From NCBI GenBank assembly GCA_011049095.1, contig DSDE01000441.1:1-6536 (forward strand): a DNA stretch of 6,536 nt, in the 5' to 3' direction. The notes under the pieces are model-generated. The model saw only the letters and a list, made by a program, of their open reading frames with translations. It searched no databases and had not been told where the DNA came from. The DNA comes from Fidelibacterota bacterium. GTDB lineage: Bacteria; Fidelibacterota; Fidelibacteria; Fidelibacterales; DSDE01. Below are positions 1 through 6,512 of this stretch, piece after piece (the first letter of the stretch is position 1; the number at the start of each line of letters is the position of its first letter). The position numbers and the translations under genes were made by a program.

Positions 1-1576
1 CTTCTATAATCTGCGTCTGAGTGATGTCTGCCAGATCGCGATTGGCAAGGCGGTGCATTCCATCAGGAAAAGCCATAGTGTCTTTGGCATCGGTGAGGCT
101 GTAGATCATCAGCGTCCCTACAACGGTGTCATTTCTCGTGAATCCGGCATCAGTGTGAAAACCAAGACTCAGCTCGATGGGAATCCCTTTCCCTTTTTCA
201 TCGCGCTTTTTATTGGGGCCAAAGGGTGCGCCTTTCAAATGATTAACCCACTCGCCGCGACTTTGATAATCATCATTGTAATCTTTAACGCCCTTGTTCA
301 AGTCCCAAACCAGCGTATCGGGAAAACCTGCATATTGTAGATAATAACGAGCAGCTTCGGCAAAACGGGGATAGCCGCTGGTGATGCCGTCGCGGGAAAT
401 ATTCCCCATCCCGCCGCCAAATCGAACCGCATCGGCAGCCAGAACGCCCTCAGTTTCATAGCTGGTGAGCGTTACTTTTGCCTGTTCCGGATTCACACCT
501 TTGGGAAAATGAAAAGCACCCAAATCCAGCCACATTCCCGAACCTTTTGTTTGGTCAATTTCAAAACGGCTGCTCCCGCCGCTGTGATGAACTGTGTAAA
601 TGGCGCGGTCGGTATTGGCTGCCGAGTCGGGATAGCTCACTGTCACCCGATACCAGCCGGCTTCGGGAATCTGAGGAATATAGCTGATCTCAGGAGCTGC
701 GCCTTCTGCCAGAGCAGCAAAGCGTCCGGTTCCCTGCTTGAAAGGATTTTCGTGGGTGTAGGGTGGATTCCCGATGGCAAAAGCGCCGGAATCACTTTGC
801 CAGAATCCGCTGATTTCCGAATACAATGCGCCGGCGCTGCTGCTGTCATTATCAACAATGATTTCATGCAGCTGTGTATCCCTTTCTCGGGGCATAAAGA
901 CTGTGGCGCCGGCATTTTCCAGCATCGGCGCTAAAAAATCGAGAATATAGGCCATTGGGTAGAGGTCTTCCACAACCTCAAAAACACGGGCGCGCTGCCA
1001 TTCCCAGCGACGTAGCTTTTGTTCGTAATACCAACCGTGACTCTGCCATAGGGCAATATGGCGACTCGCCAGTCCATGGGTGATTTCAAATGGGCGGTCT
1101 AAAGGTGTGATGAGAGGTTTCTCCATCATTTTCTCAAGGGGCATCCGCCGCTTATCAAGCTCATTTTTTGGGCGATAAAGATTGGGAATCATATCAGATA
1201 TTGGCAATTCGTGAACAAAAAAGTTCACCTTATAACCTTTGTATGGATTCCCGGCAAAGCGCTTCCAGCCAGTTTCAAATCGCTGAATCGAGCCGGGCCG
1301 CCAAGGGGTATAGGCAAAATCTCGGTTGAGAAAAATCTCGATTTCTTTCTCCTGCTTTTTTACAGCGATTGAGTCCAGATTTGTCCAGGGAGAAATAATC
1401 GGCGCCGGACTGCTTTTCAGCTTCAATAGATAGGTCTGGATTTCGCGATAGAGCTTTTTCTCAAAACGCGATTTAGAATCCACATAGCTGGGATATTCTT
1501 TAATTTGGGGCGTAAAACTTGCGCAGCCGGAGTAAAAAAAGAGTGTGGTTAAAACAAGTGCGAAATTTATCTTCAT
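1..1576 (-). CDS. Secreted lipoprotein: amidase_3-like enzyme with inserted golvesin/xanthan-lyase-type domain (3' end outside window)
   Basis: The frame is open from the ATG at 1576 to the window edge, giving 525 codons without a stop, so the gene is partial at its C-terminus. The N-terminus is a short lipoprotein signal: Lys2, a hydrophobic run to Phe14, then Tyr-Ser-Gly-Cys with Cys18 as the likely lipidated residue. Residues about 172-220 resemble the start of N-acetylmuramoyl-L-alanine amidase (amidase_3): a beta strand ending in Ser-His180-Gly, then Glu203-Asp-Leu, and 'LENAGATVFMPRERD' like the family's second strand. The third zinc ligand appears far away in 'LSLGFHTDAG' (His474), like the family SxHxNA motif. 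Between them, residues about 257-392 look like a golvesin C-terminal/xanthan-lyase domain ('AGWYRVTVSYPDS', 'MWLDLGAFHF', 'LAADAVRFGGG'). Homologues are often annotated as xanthan lyase or golvesin-domain proteins, usually without biochemical proof. The likely role is cleavage of peptidoglycan or another envelope polymer at the outer membrane or periplasm. The catalytic Glu expected near the C-terminus is not visible here. The ATG at 1576 is chosen because AAGGA sits 10 nt upstream; an in-frame ATG at 1582 is too close to it. Confidence 0.8.
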   Translation of the reverse strand, partial: MKINFALVLTTLFFYSGCASFTPQIKEYPSYVDSKSRFEKKLYREIQTYLLKLKSSPAPIISPWTNLDSIAVKKQEKEIEIFLNRDFAYTPWRPGSIQRFETGWKRFAGNPYKGYKVNFFVHELPISDMIPNLYRPKNELDKRRMPLEKMMEKPLITPLDRPFEITHGLASRHIALWQSHGWYYEQKLRRWEWQRARVFEVVEDLYPMAYILDFLAPMLENAGATVFMPRERDTQLHEIIVDNDSSSAGALYSEISGFWQSDSGAFAIGNPPYTHENPFKQGTGRFAALAEGAAPEISYIPQIPEAGWYRVTVSYPDSAANTDRAIYTVHHSGGSSRFEIDQTKGSGMWLDLGAFHFPKGVNPEQAKVTLTSYETEGVLAADAVRFGGGMGNISRDGITSGYPRFAEAARYYLQYAGFPDTLVWDLNKGVKDYNDDYQSRGEWVNHLKGAPFGPNKKRDEKGKGIPIELSLGFHTDAGFTRNDTVVGTLMIYSLTDAKDTMAFPDGMHRLANRDLADITQTQIIE

Positions 1577-1586
1577 CGTCATTCAT

Positions 1587-1591
1587 TCCTT
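1587..1591 (-). promoter_or_regulatory. Ribosome binding site AAGGA of the amidase lipoprotein
   Basis: AAGGA on the minus strand lies 10 nt from the ATG at 1576 and only 4 nt from an alternative in-frame ATG at 1582. The spacing favours the 1576 start, which also gives the cleaner signal peptide (Met-Lys-Ile). A third ATG at 1586 directly abuts the site and is out of frame. Confidence 0.6.
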
Positions 1592-1597
1592 ATTAAA

Positions 1598-1626
1598 ATC
1601 ATATATTCATTTATGTAAATCGTTTA
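1598..1626 (-). promoter_or_regulatory. Possible sigma-70-type promoter for the amidase lipoprotein
   Basis: On the minus strand TATGAT (1603-1598) matches the -10 consensus at 5 of 6 positions. It lies 17 nt downstream of TAAACG (1626-1621), a poor -35 with 3 of 6 matches. Transcription would start near 1590, leaving only a short leader. The region is AT-rich and is the only real gap between genes in the window, which fits a promoter. An alternative pair TTTACA (1619-1614) and TTTAAT (1597-1592) overlaps it, but would start transcription inside or past the ribosome binding site. If the host is Bacteroidota its primary sigma factor uses a different consensus, and I found no clear TAnnTTTG element. 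Confidence 0.25.
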
Positions 1627-1722
1627 TTGAGCCAGCCAGGCGGCCAAATAGATCCATCTCCGAATGTCAGACAAGCTAAGTTTTCCCTTGAAGAAGCCAT
1701 ATTCCCCATTGATATCATTAAT

Positions 1723-2268
1723 TCAGAAATAAGGTATTTCATCATCAGAATCGGCAAGTGCGCGAGTAGAGTCAATTCCGGCCAGAATCAGCATTCTGGC
1801 GGCAGTGGCATTGGTCCATTGCCCCCGGCATAAATTGCTGATGGTTTTGAGGGTTTTCTCAATTTGGGCATCCTTGCCGATGATTTTATGAAGCAGTTCC
1901 GACCCTTTTTCAAAGCGCTGAAAGAGTTTCTCTGTGTCTTTGATTTGGAGCTTTTCAAGAGCCAATATCAGCCTGTTAAATCCCTTTAACGCAACAGCTT
2001 TGGGAAACCGGCTTTCGATTTCTCGCCTGAGAAGGGTGATGCGGTCAGGGCTGATTTCGCTGCTAGCCGCATAGTCTTCCAGCTTTGATTTTGTGTGCAA
2101 AGCTTTTCTCAAATCTGCCAAGTTGGCTATTCCTAAAGTAGCTAATTGGCTGAAAACAAGCTTTGCATCTCCCTTTAAGTCGTTTCGGCTTGGTATCAGA
2201 TGGCTATTGATAATTCTCTCTTTTACCGTTTTGCGGATGATGGATTCAGCAGGAATGTGGTAGGGCAT
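1723..2268 (-). CDS. Small soluble protein with repeated DUF4332/helix-hairpin-helix-like units, last gene of the NfeD-SPFH cluster
   Basis: This is a 181-residue protein with no signal peptide and no membrane segment, so probably cytoplasmic. I cannot assign a specific function. It contains similar helical units: residues about 36-87 ('LATLGIANLADLRKAL'), about 97-148 ('LEKLQIKDTEKLFQRF'), and a shortened third unit, about 153-175 ('MLILAGIDSTRALADSD'). Each has the pattern Leu-x-x-Leu/Ala-Gly/Gln-Ile followed by a short turn and another helix. This resembles DUF4332 proteins, which are built of helix-hairpin-helix-like elements related to nucleic-acid-binding folds; the assignment is from memory of the pattern and is tentative. 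The N-terminal 30 residues are basic and less patterned. The ATG at 2268 lies 15 bp after the stop of the SPFH gene, with only a weak AAAGA-like ribosome site, so translation probably depends on coupling with the SPFH gene. The stop is TGA at 1725-1723. Membership in the same transcript suggests a role linked to the NfeD-SPFH pair, which is inference. Confidence 0.75.
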   Translation of the reverse strand: MPYHIPAESIIRKTVKERIINSHLIPSRNDLKGDAKLVFSQLATLGIANLADLRKALHTKSKLEDYAASSEISPDRITLLRREIESRFPKAVALKGFNRLILALEKLQIKDTEKLFQRFEKGSELLHKIIGKDAQIEKTLKTISNLCRGQWTNATAARMLILAGIDSTRALADSDDEIPYF

Positions 2269-2283
2269 ATATCTTTGGTGAAA

Positions 2284-3060
2284 CTACTCCGCTGGTTTTT
2301 CCAGAGCTTTGGCAGCAAAACGTCGGAAAGGCTCAAAGAGGTCAATGGGCAGCGGGAAGATAGTGGTTGTATTGTTTTCGCTGGAGATTTCGATGAGGGT
2401 CTGCATATAGCGCAATTGGATGGCCGAAGGATGCTGGTCAATGATTTCAGCGGCTGCAGCCAACTTGGCAGCAGCTTGAAACTCGCCTTCAGCAGAAATG
2501 ATTTTAGCGCGGCGTTCTCGCTCGGCTTCGGCCTGTTTGGCCATACTGCGCTGCATTTCCAGAGGCAGGTCCACATGCTTGATTTCCACATTGGAAACTT
2601 TGACACCCCATGGGTCGGTATGGCGGTCAATAATTTCCTGCAGCGCGTGATTGATTTTCTCCCTGTCGCTGAGGAGATCATCTAGCTCACTCTGGCCAAG
2701 AATTGACCGTAGCGTGGTCTGGGATAGCTGACTGGTGGCAAAATCAAAATCTTCTACCTGGATAGTTGCCTTCTGCGGGTCAATAACACGATAATAAATG
2801 ACGGCATTTACCTTAATGCTGACATTGTCTTTGGTGATGATATCCTGAGGCGGTACATCCATTACGATGGTACGCAGGGAAACTTTCACCATCTTATCAA
2901 TAAATGGGATGAGGATGATGAGCCCTGGTCCCTTTGTATCAATGACGCGTCCCAATCGGAAAATCACGCCGCGCTCATACTCATTGAGCACCTTGATAGC
3001 AGAGCTTAAAAACAATAAAACCAACACAACTAGTGCGCTGAGACTGAATAATGATTCCAT
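2284..3060 (-). CDS. Slipin/stomatin-like SPFH (band 7) membrane protein
   Basis: This 258-residue protein has the typical slipin layout. Residues about 5-22 are one hydrophobic N-terminal membrane anchor. The band 7 domain follows from about residue 25 ('NEYERGVIFRLGRV', 'GPGLIILIPFID', 'DVPPQDIITKDNVSIKVNAVIYYRV', 'LRSILGQSELDDLLSDRE'). Next comes 'WGVKVSNVEIKHVDLP' and a charged, Ala/Glu/Arg-rich coiled coil (about 170-206, 'AEAERERRAKIISAEGE'). Near the C-terminus is the hydrophobic stretch 'TTIFPLPIDLFEPF' (232-245). Slipins oligomerise on the cytoplasmic membrane and scaffold microdomains. In Pyrococcus horikoshii the partner NfeD protease PH1510 cuts the equivalent hydrophobic C-terminal stretch of the stomatin PH1511. 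The gene directly follows NfeD (11-bp gap) with a strong AAGGAG site (3071-3066 region) 5 nt before the ATG. Length and motifs are intact. QmcA and HflK/HflC are more distant relatives; the NfeD neighbour and the single anchor support slipin. Confidence 0.95.
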   Translation of the reverse strand: MESLFSLSALVVLVLLFLSSAIKVLNEYERGVIFRLGRVIDTKGPGLIILIPFIDKMVKVSLRTIVMDVPPQDIITKDNVSIKVNAVIYYRVIDPQKATIQVEDFDFATSQLSQTTLRSILGQSELDDLLSDREKINHALQEIIDRHTDPWGVKVSNVEIKHVDLPLEMQRSMAKQAEAERERRAKIISAEGEFQAAAKLAAAAEIIDQHPSAIQLRYMQTLIEISSENNTTTIFPLPIDLFEPFRRFAAKALEKPAE

Positions 3061-3071
3061 AATAACTCCTT

Positions 3072-4364
3072 TTAGGCTTTTTCTACGGTTAACTGCATAT
3101 ATTCAATTTTTTTGACGACCACATTACTGGCTTTGGGAATGGACTGGGTTGACACAGCGCGCCAGATTTCGCCATTAACCATCACCGTGCCGCCCAATTC
3201 GGTGATTTCCGTTTCGGCAAAGCCACGCATACCAATCATTCCTTCGTAGCCAGTTGTGGGTTTATTTTGCATCGCTCTGATGACCAGCCGCACCGCCACG
3301 AGAAATAAAATGACACTAAAGGCAACGGTAGTTAAGATGACGCTTTTAGAAATCTGGAAGAGTGGGTCCGGCGTGTCGATGAGCATAATTGAACCTAATA
3401 TCATGGCTGCAATTCCTCCTATGCTGAGCAATCCGTAACTGACGATTTTAATTTCGAGAATAAGCAGGATCAGGCCAAAGACTATCAAGGCCAAGCCCGC
3501 AAAATTGATGGGCAAAATCTGGAAACTGTAGAACGCGAGGATGAGAAAAAGTGCGCCCATCACTCCCGGGAAAATATTTCCTGGATTGCTGAGCTCAAAA
3601 AAAAGTCCATAAAAGCCCAGCATCAGCAGGATATAGGAAATATTCGGGTTGCTGATGATGTCCAGCAGCTTGTAATTCCAGCCCATTTTCTTGTGCGTGA
3701 TGGTTTTCCCTTTTGTGTCCAGTGTGATGGTCTCACCGCGTTTCATTTTCACCTGCCGTCCGTCCAGCGAATCAATCAGCGCTTTTAGGTTGGGTGCGAT
3801 GAGCTCGATGACATTCAGCTCCAGCGCTTCTTTGGCGGTAATACTGACGCTTTTCTCAACGGCTTCTTTGGCCCATTCGGCATTTCTGCCCTTTTCTTCG
3901 GCGATAGACTGGATGTAGGCCACGGCATCATTGGTCACTTTCTCCATCATCACTTGAGCGCTGTCCGATTGCCCACCGCCAAAGAGCCCGCCACCGGCTG
4001 AAACGGGATGGGCTGCACCAATATTGCTTTCCGGCGTCATTGCGGCCACGTGAGCCGAAACGGTGATAAAAACGCCGGCTGAAGCCGCCTGGGCTCCTGC
4101 CGGAGAAACATAAATCACCACCGGCACGTAGGCATTGAGCATCGACTTGATGATGTCCCGCATCGATGTCATCAGCCCGCCCGGCGTGTCCAGTTCGATG
4201 ATCAGACATTCTGCGCCTGCTTCTTCGGCCTCTTCGATGGCTTTAATCAGATATTTAGCAGAAGCGGGATTGATAACCGACTGGACTTCGATGACATGGA
4301 TTTCATTCGCCTTGCCCGTCACGCTGAGGATGAGAAAAAGCATAAACAGAGCGCTTTTTTTCAT
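3072..4364 (-). CDS. Full-length NfeD membrane-bound serine protease (ClpP-like domain, membrane helices, OB-fold)
   Basis: This 430-residue protein is the long NfeD form. A signal peptide (about 1-19) precedes a ClpP-like serine protease domain (about 21-200) with 'IIELDTPGG' (55-63) and the nucleophile in 'AASAGVFI' (Ser95). Lys142 in 'MMEKVTNDAVAYI' aligns with the catalytic Lys138 of Pyrococcus PH1510 ('PKITNYFIAYI'), giving the Ser-Lys dyad. Hydrophobic helices fill about 243-364, with 'LSNPGNIFPGVMG' (258-270) between the first two. The C-terminal NfeD OB-fold covers about 372-430 ('GMIGMRGFAETEI', 'VMVNGEIWRAVS'). The protease domain should face the periplasm and the OB-fold the cytosol, where it could meet the SPFH protein encoded 11 bp downstream. 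A clear AAAGGAG ribosome site (4378-4372) overlaps the stop codon of the upstream SDR gene and lies 7 nt before the ATG at 4364, supporting that start and operon membership. A Gly/Ser-rich loop (121-137) between the catalytic residues is longer than in PH1510. Confidence 0.95.
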   Translation of the reverse strand: MKKSALFMLFLILSVTGKANEIHVIEVQSVINPASAKYLIKAIEEAEEAGAECLIIELDTPGGLMTSMRDIIKSMLNAYVPVVIYVSPAGAQAASAGVFITVSAHVAAMTPESNIGAAHPVSAGGGLFGGGQSDSAQVMMEKVTNDAVAYIQSIAEEKGRNAEWAKEAVEKSVSITAKEALELNVIELIAPNLKALIDSLDGRQVKMKRGETITLDTKGKTITHKKMGWNYKLLDIISNPNISYILLMLGFYGLFFELSNPGNIFPGVMGALFLILAFYSFQILPINFAGLALIVFGLILLILEIKIVSYGLLSIGGIAAMILGSIMLIDTPDPLFQISKSVILTTVAFSVILFLVAVRLVIRAMQNKPTTGYEGMIGMRGFAETEITELGGTVMVNGEIWRAVSTQSIPKASNVVVKKIEYMQLTVEKA

Positions 4365-4377
4365 AGATTAGCTCCTT

Positions 4378-5361
4378 TCATAGCCAGCCATTTTTGCGGT
4401 ACCAGGCAAAGGTTTCAGAAATGCCCTTGTCCAGCTCTATGGTTGGCTGAAATTGCAGAAATTCAAAAACTTTTGATGCATCGCAGGTCCATACTCTCTG
4501 CTTTAGCTCCAGATATTTATTTTTATTCATCTGAATCCGCCGGTTCAGTGCTACACCCAGCCAATTTGAGCCATAGCCGGCAGCCGCCAGCAAGAGTCGG
4601 TGTACCGGCAGAGTGAAATGCCATGTTTCGCTGTGTTTCCGCATCATATTTATCAGATCCCTGACATCATGCTCCGGTGTGCCGTCATTCACATAGAAAA
4701 TGACATCACGGCCATTGGCATTAAAATCGAGAAGCCGCAGAATGATTTGGCTAAGGTCGGCAATGTGGATAATGCTGATTTTTTCTGTCAATCCATAAAA
4801 AACTGGATTGACATGCGCCGCTGTCAGCTTAAAAAAGGTGAAAAATCCACGATCGCCTGGGCCGTAAACCACTGGTGGGCGAATGACAATCTTCTGAAAA
4901 TCGGCATCGCTGTTAAAAAGCCGAGTTTCACCAGCTAGCTTGCTCCTTCCGTAGGGAGAGACCGGCTCATCGGGGTCCAGCTCTATGCGGGGCTTGCCCG
5001 GCTGAGAAGGACCGCCTGCAGCCAGACTGCTGATGTAAAGAAATTTCTGGATAGCGCCTGATTTTGCTGCGGCTTTAGCCAGGGCTTCAGTTCCGGCTGC
5101 GTTTGGTCGCATATAGCGATAATCTGTGGTGGCAGAAATCTCTCCGGCAATATGGAGCACGGTATCGCACTTTCCTATAGCAGAATAATAGCTTTCCGGC
5201 CTGAGAATATCCCCTTCGAGAAAATGAAGCGAAGCCGATTCGGGAAGCTGTGGTTTGCGTTTGCGAATCAGTGTATAGAGTTCGTATCCAGCCCGCAAAA
5301 GCTGAGCCGTGACGAAATTTCCCACAAATCCTCCAGCGCCGGTAACAAATATCTTTTTCAT
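4378..5361 (-). CDS. NAD(P)-dependent extended SDR (epimerase/dehydratase or 3-beta-HSD-like reductase)
   Basis: This 327-residue protein is a complete extended short-chain dehydrogenase/reductase. The Rossmann dinucleotide-binding motif is at the very N-terminus ('VTGAGGFVG', Gly8-x-x-Gly11-x-x-Gly14). Asp51 in 'EGDI' is the usual adenine-contacting residue, and 'VLHIAGE' (68-74) is the NNAG-like strand. The catalytic residues are Ser111/Ser112 in 'LYISSLAAGG' and Tyr137-x-x-x-Lys141 in 'SPYGRSKLAGE'. The family motif 'RPPVVYGPGDRG' (161-172) follows, and the C-terminus ends in 'ETFAWYRKNGWL', a common ending in this family. The substrate is not evident: nucleotide sugars, sterol- or hopanoid-like lipids and dihydroflavonol-type ketones are all handled by related enzymes. 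No signal peptide is present, so it is cytosolic. Its ATG overlaps the stop codon of the GNAT-like gene by 4 bp (ATGA), with a modest GGCGGG site upstream, which indicates translational coupling. The NfeD gene starts 13 bp after its stop. Confidence 0.92.
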   Translation of the reverse strand: MKKIFVTGAGGFVGNFVTAQLLRAGYELYTLIRKRKPQLPESASLHFLEGDILRPESYYSAIGKCDTVLHIAGEISATTDYRYMRPNAAGTEALAKAAAKSGAIQKFLYISSLAAGGPSQPGKPRIELDPDEPVSPYGRSKLAGETRLFNSDADFQKIVIRPPVVYGPGDRGFFTFFKLTAAHVNPVFYGLTEKISIIHIADLSQIILRLLDFNANGRDVIFYVNDGTPEHDVRDLINMMRKHSETWHFTLPVHRLLLAAAGYGSNWLGVALNRRIQMNKNKYLELKQRVWTCDASKVFEFLQFQPTIELDKGISETFAWYRKNGWL

Positions 5362-6512
5362 CTTAGATCCCGCCGATAGATACGGTATTTTTTATAGAGC
5401 TGAGCGCCAGTTACGCTCATGATGCGATTCATCGTCTCGTTGTTTTCCAAAGTCCATGAGAGCTCTGCCCAATGAATGCCATCTTTTAGCGCTTGCTCGT
5501 AAAAATGCTGATAGAGCAGCGCGTCCACACCATGATTCTCAAAACCGGCGATGGTTTCCATGACTAAAACCCGCAGCGATTTGATTTTCTTGTGAGCTCT
5601 AAATAGCCGTAGGAATCCAAACGGGAGAAGCCGGCCATTCATTTTGATCATGATTTCGTGAATATTGGGAATGGCCAGCCCTACACCCACCGGTGAATCA
5701 TTTAGCTCAATAAGCCAGGCATAATCGGGATTTCCAAAACGGCGGAACCTTCGGCCCAGGCGGTAAAATTCGTCCCAGGTTGGGGGAATGGTGCCCCAGG
5801 CGCTATTCCAGGCATTGCTGTAAACATAGTAAGCGCGACGCAGTTCCTCTTCAAAATGATTCATATCCAGATGGCGAATCACCAGTCCCGGCATATTGCG
5901 GCAGAGTCCGGCAATGCGCTGAGCCAGTGGATGCATGCCTCGCTGATCATCTATTTTCCAGGCAAACTGATCATGCTTTTTCTGCAGGCCATAAGCTTCC
6001 ACCATTTTGGGATAGTAGGGCGGATTATATGGCATCATCACCACTGGCGGTTCATTAAAGCCGTCAATGAGCATTCCCGAGCTGTCGTTCACTGTAAAAT
6101 TGCAGGGCCCCAGCATCTCTTTGCAGCCCCGTTTTCGCAGCCACTCTTCTGCCGCATTAAGCAGCTCATTGGCAACACGCTGACTGTGAATCGCTTCAAA
6201 AAAGCCAAAAAATCCGGCAGAGGATCCGTGAATTCGGTTGTATTCCCGGTATTCATGAGCCGAAATCCGGCCGACAATCTGCCCAAAACGTTTAGCAATA
6301 AAGAGCTGAACAGCAGAGTGGAGAAAATGGGGGTTTTGTTTGGGATGAAAGGTTCCCCATTCCGCACGGAGCAGCGGCGGCACCCAATAAGGATCATTTT
6401 TATACAACGAATAGGGAAATTTTATAAAACGACGAATCAGAGCGCGGTTTTGTACTGGAATAATCGTAATCTCATCACTGTTTTTGCGGTTTCTTTTATT
6501 ATTTTCTAACAC
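5358..6512 (-). CDS. GNAT-superfamily N-acetyltransferase-like protein (YghO-type, two domains)
   Basis: This 384-residue protein resembles the poorly characterised YghO-like group of GNAT proteins. The N-terminal part (about 14-180) carries hallmark strings 'FIKFPYSLYKNDPYWVPPL', 'IVGRISAH', and 'LGPCNFTVNDSSGMLIDGF'. The C-terminal part (about 205-384) looks like a second GNAT lobe, with 'AWLIELNDSPVGVGLAIPN' (265-283) and a classic GNAT end, 'ELSWTLENNETMNRIMS' (350-366) followed by 'YKKYRIYRR'. The likely chemistry is acyl transfer from a CoA donor, but the substrate is unknown and no member is characterised to my knowledge. No signal peptide or membrane helix is visible. The start is GTG at 6512: an in-frame TGA at 6524-6522 excludes extension, and no ATG, GTG or TTG follows in the early codons. 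The ribosome site is weak (AAGAAG about 14 nt upstream), so expression may be low or the leader unusual. It is the first visible gene of the cluster and overlaps the SDR start by 4 bp. The promoter must lie at or beyond the right edge. Confidence 0.88.
   Translation of the reverse strand: MLENNKRNRKNSDEITIIPVQNRALIRRFIKFPYSLYKNDPYWVPPLLRAEWGTFHPKQNPHFLHSAVQLFIAKRFGQIVGRISAHEYREYNRIHGSSAGFFGFFEAIHSQRVANELLNAAEEWLRKRGCKEMLGPCNFTVNDSSGMLIDGFNEPPVVMMPYNPPYYPKMVEAYGLQKKHDQFAWKIDDQRGMHPLAQRIAGLCRNMPGLVIRHLDMNHFEEELRRAYYVYSNAWNSAWGTIPPTWDEFYRLGRRFRRFGNPDYAWLIELNDSPVGVGLAIPNIHEIMIKMNGRLLPFGFLRLFRAHKKIKSLRVLVMETIAGFENHGVDALLYQHFYEQALKDGIHWAELSWTLENNETMNRIMSVTGAQLYKKYRIYRRDLR

Larger units (their letters stand above)
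1577..1722. other. 146-bp intergenic gap between the five-gene cluster and the amidase lipoprotein
   Basis: This is the only non-coding stretch longer than 15 bp between genes. The half near the lipoprotein (about 1577-1626) is AT-rich and holds the ribosome binding site, a weak promoter candidate and the palindrome ATTTATGTAAAT (1609-1620). The other half shows no open frame with a plausible start and no stem-loop followed by a T run. Transcription of the upstream cluster could therefore read through into the lipoprotein gene. Confidence 0.6.

Noticed and set aside
509..934. Plus-strand open frame of 141 codons (and a minus-strand frame at 643-915)
   Set aside because: Both lie within the amidase lipoprotein, whose own frame is continuously open and carries recognisable domains.
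1592..1619. Alternative promoter TTTACA - 16 nt - TTTAAT
   Set aside because: The hexamers match well, but transcription would begin at about 1585, removing the AAGGA ribosome site from the mRNA. The overlapping pair with TATGAT fits the gene start better.
1629..1645. GC-rich partly self-complementary stretch as a terminator after the five-gene cluster
   Set aside because: The stem is short and imperfect (GCC/GGC ends only) and no T run follows it on the minus strand.
1627..1833. Plus-strand open frame of 68 codons crossing the intergenic gap
   Set aside because: It has no ribosome site or family resemblance, and half of it is antisense to the repeat protein gene.
2223..2681. Minus-strand open frame of 152 codons in another frame of the SPFH gene
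   Set aside because: Its Ser/Pro/Lys-rich translation lacks motifs, and the SPFH frame matches its family along its whole length.
2200..2685. Plus-strand open frame of 161 codons opposite the SPFH gene and the start of the repeat protein
   Set aside because: It overlaps two supported genes on the other strand and shows no family resemblance.
5856..6509. Long plus-strand open frame (217 codons) opposite the GNAT-like gene
   Set aside because: Its translation has no recognisable domain and is rich in His, Ile and Phe. It lies fully antisense to a well-supported gene, as expected for a shadow frame.
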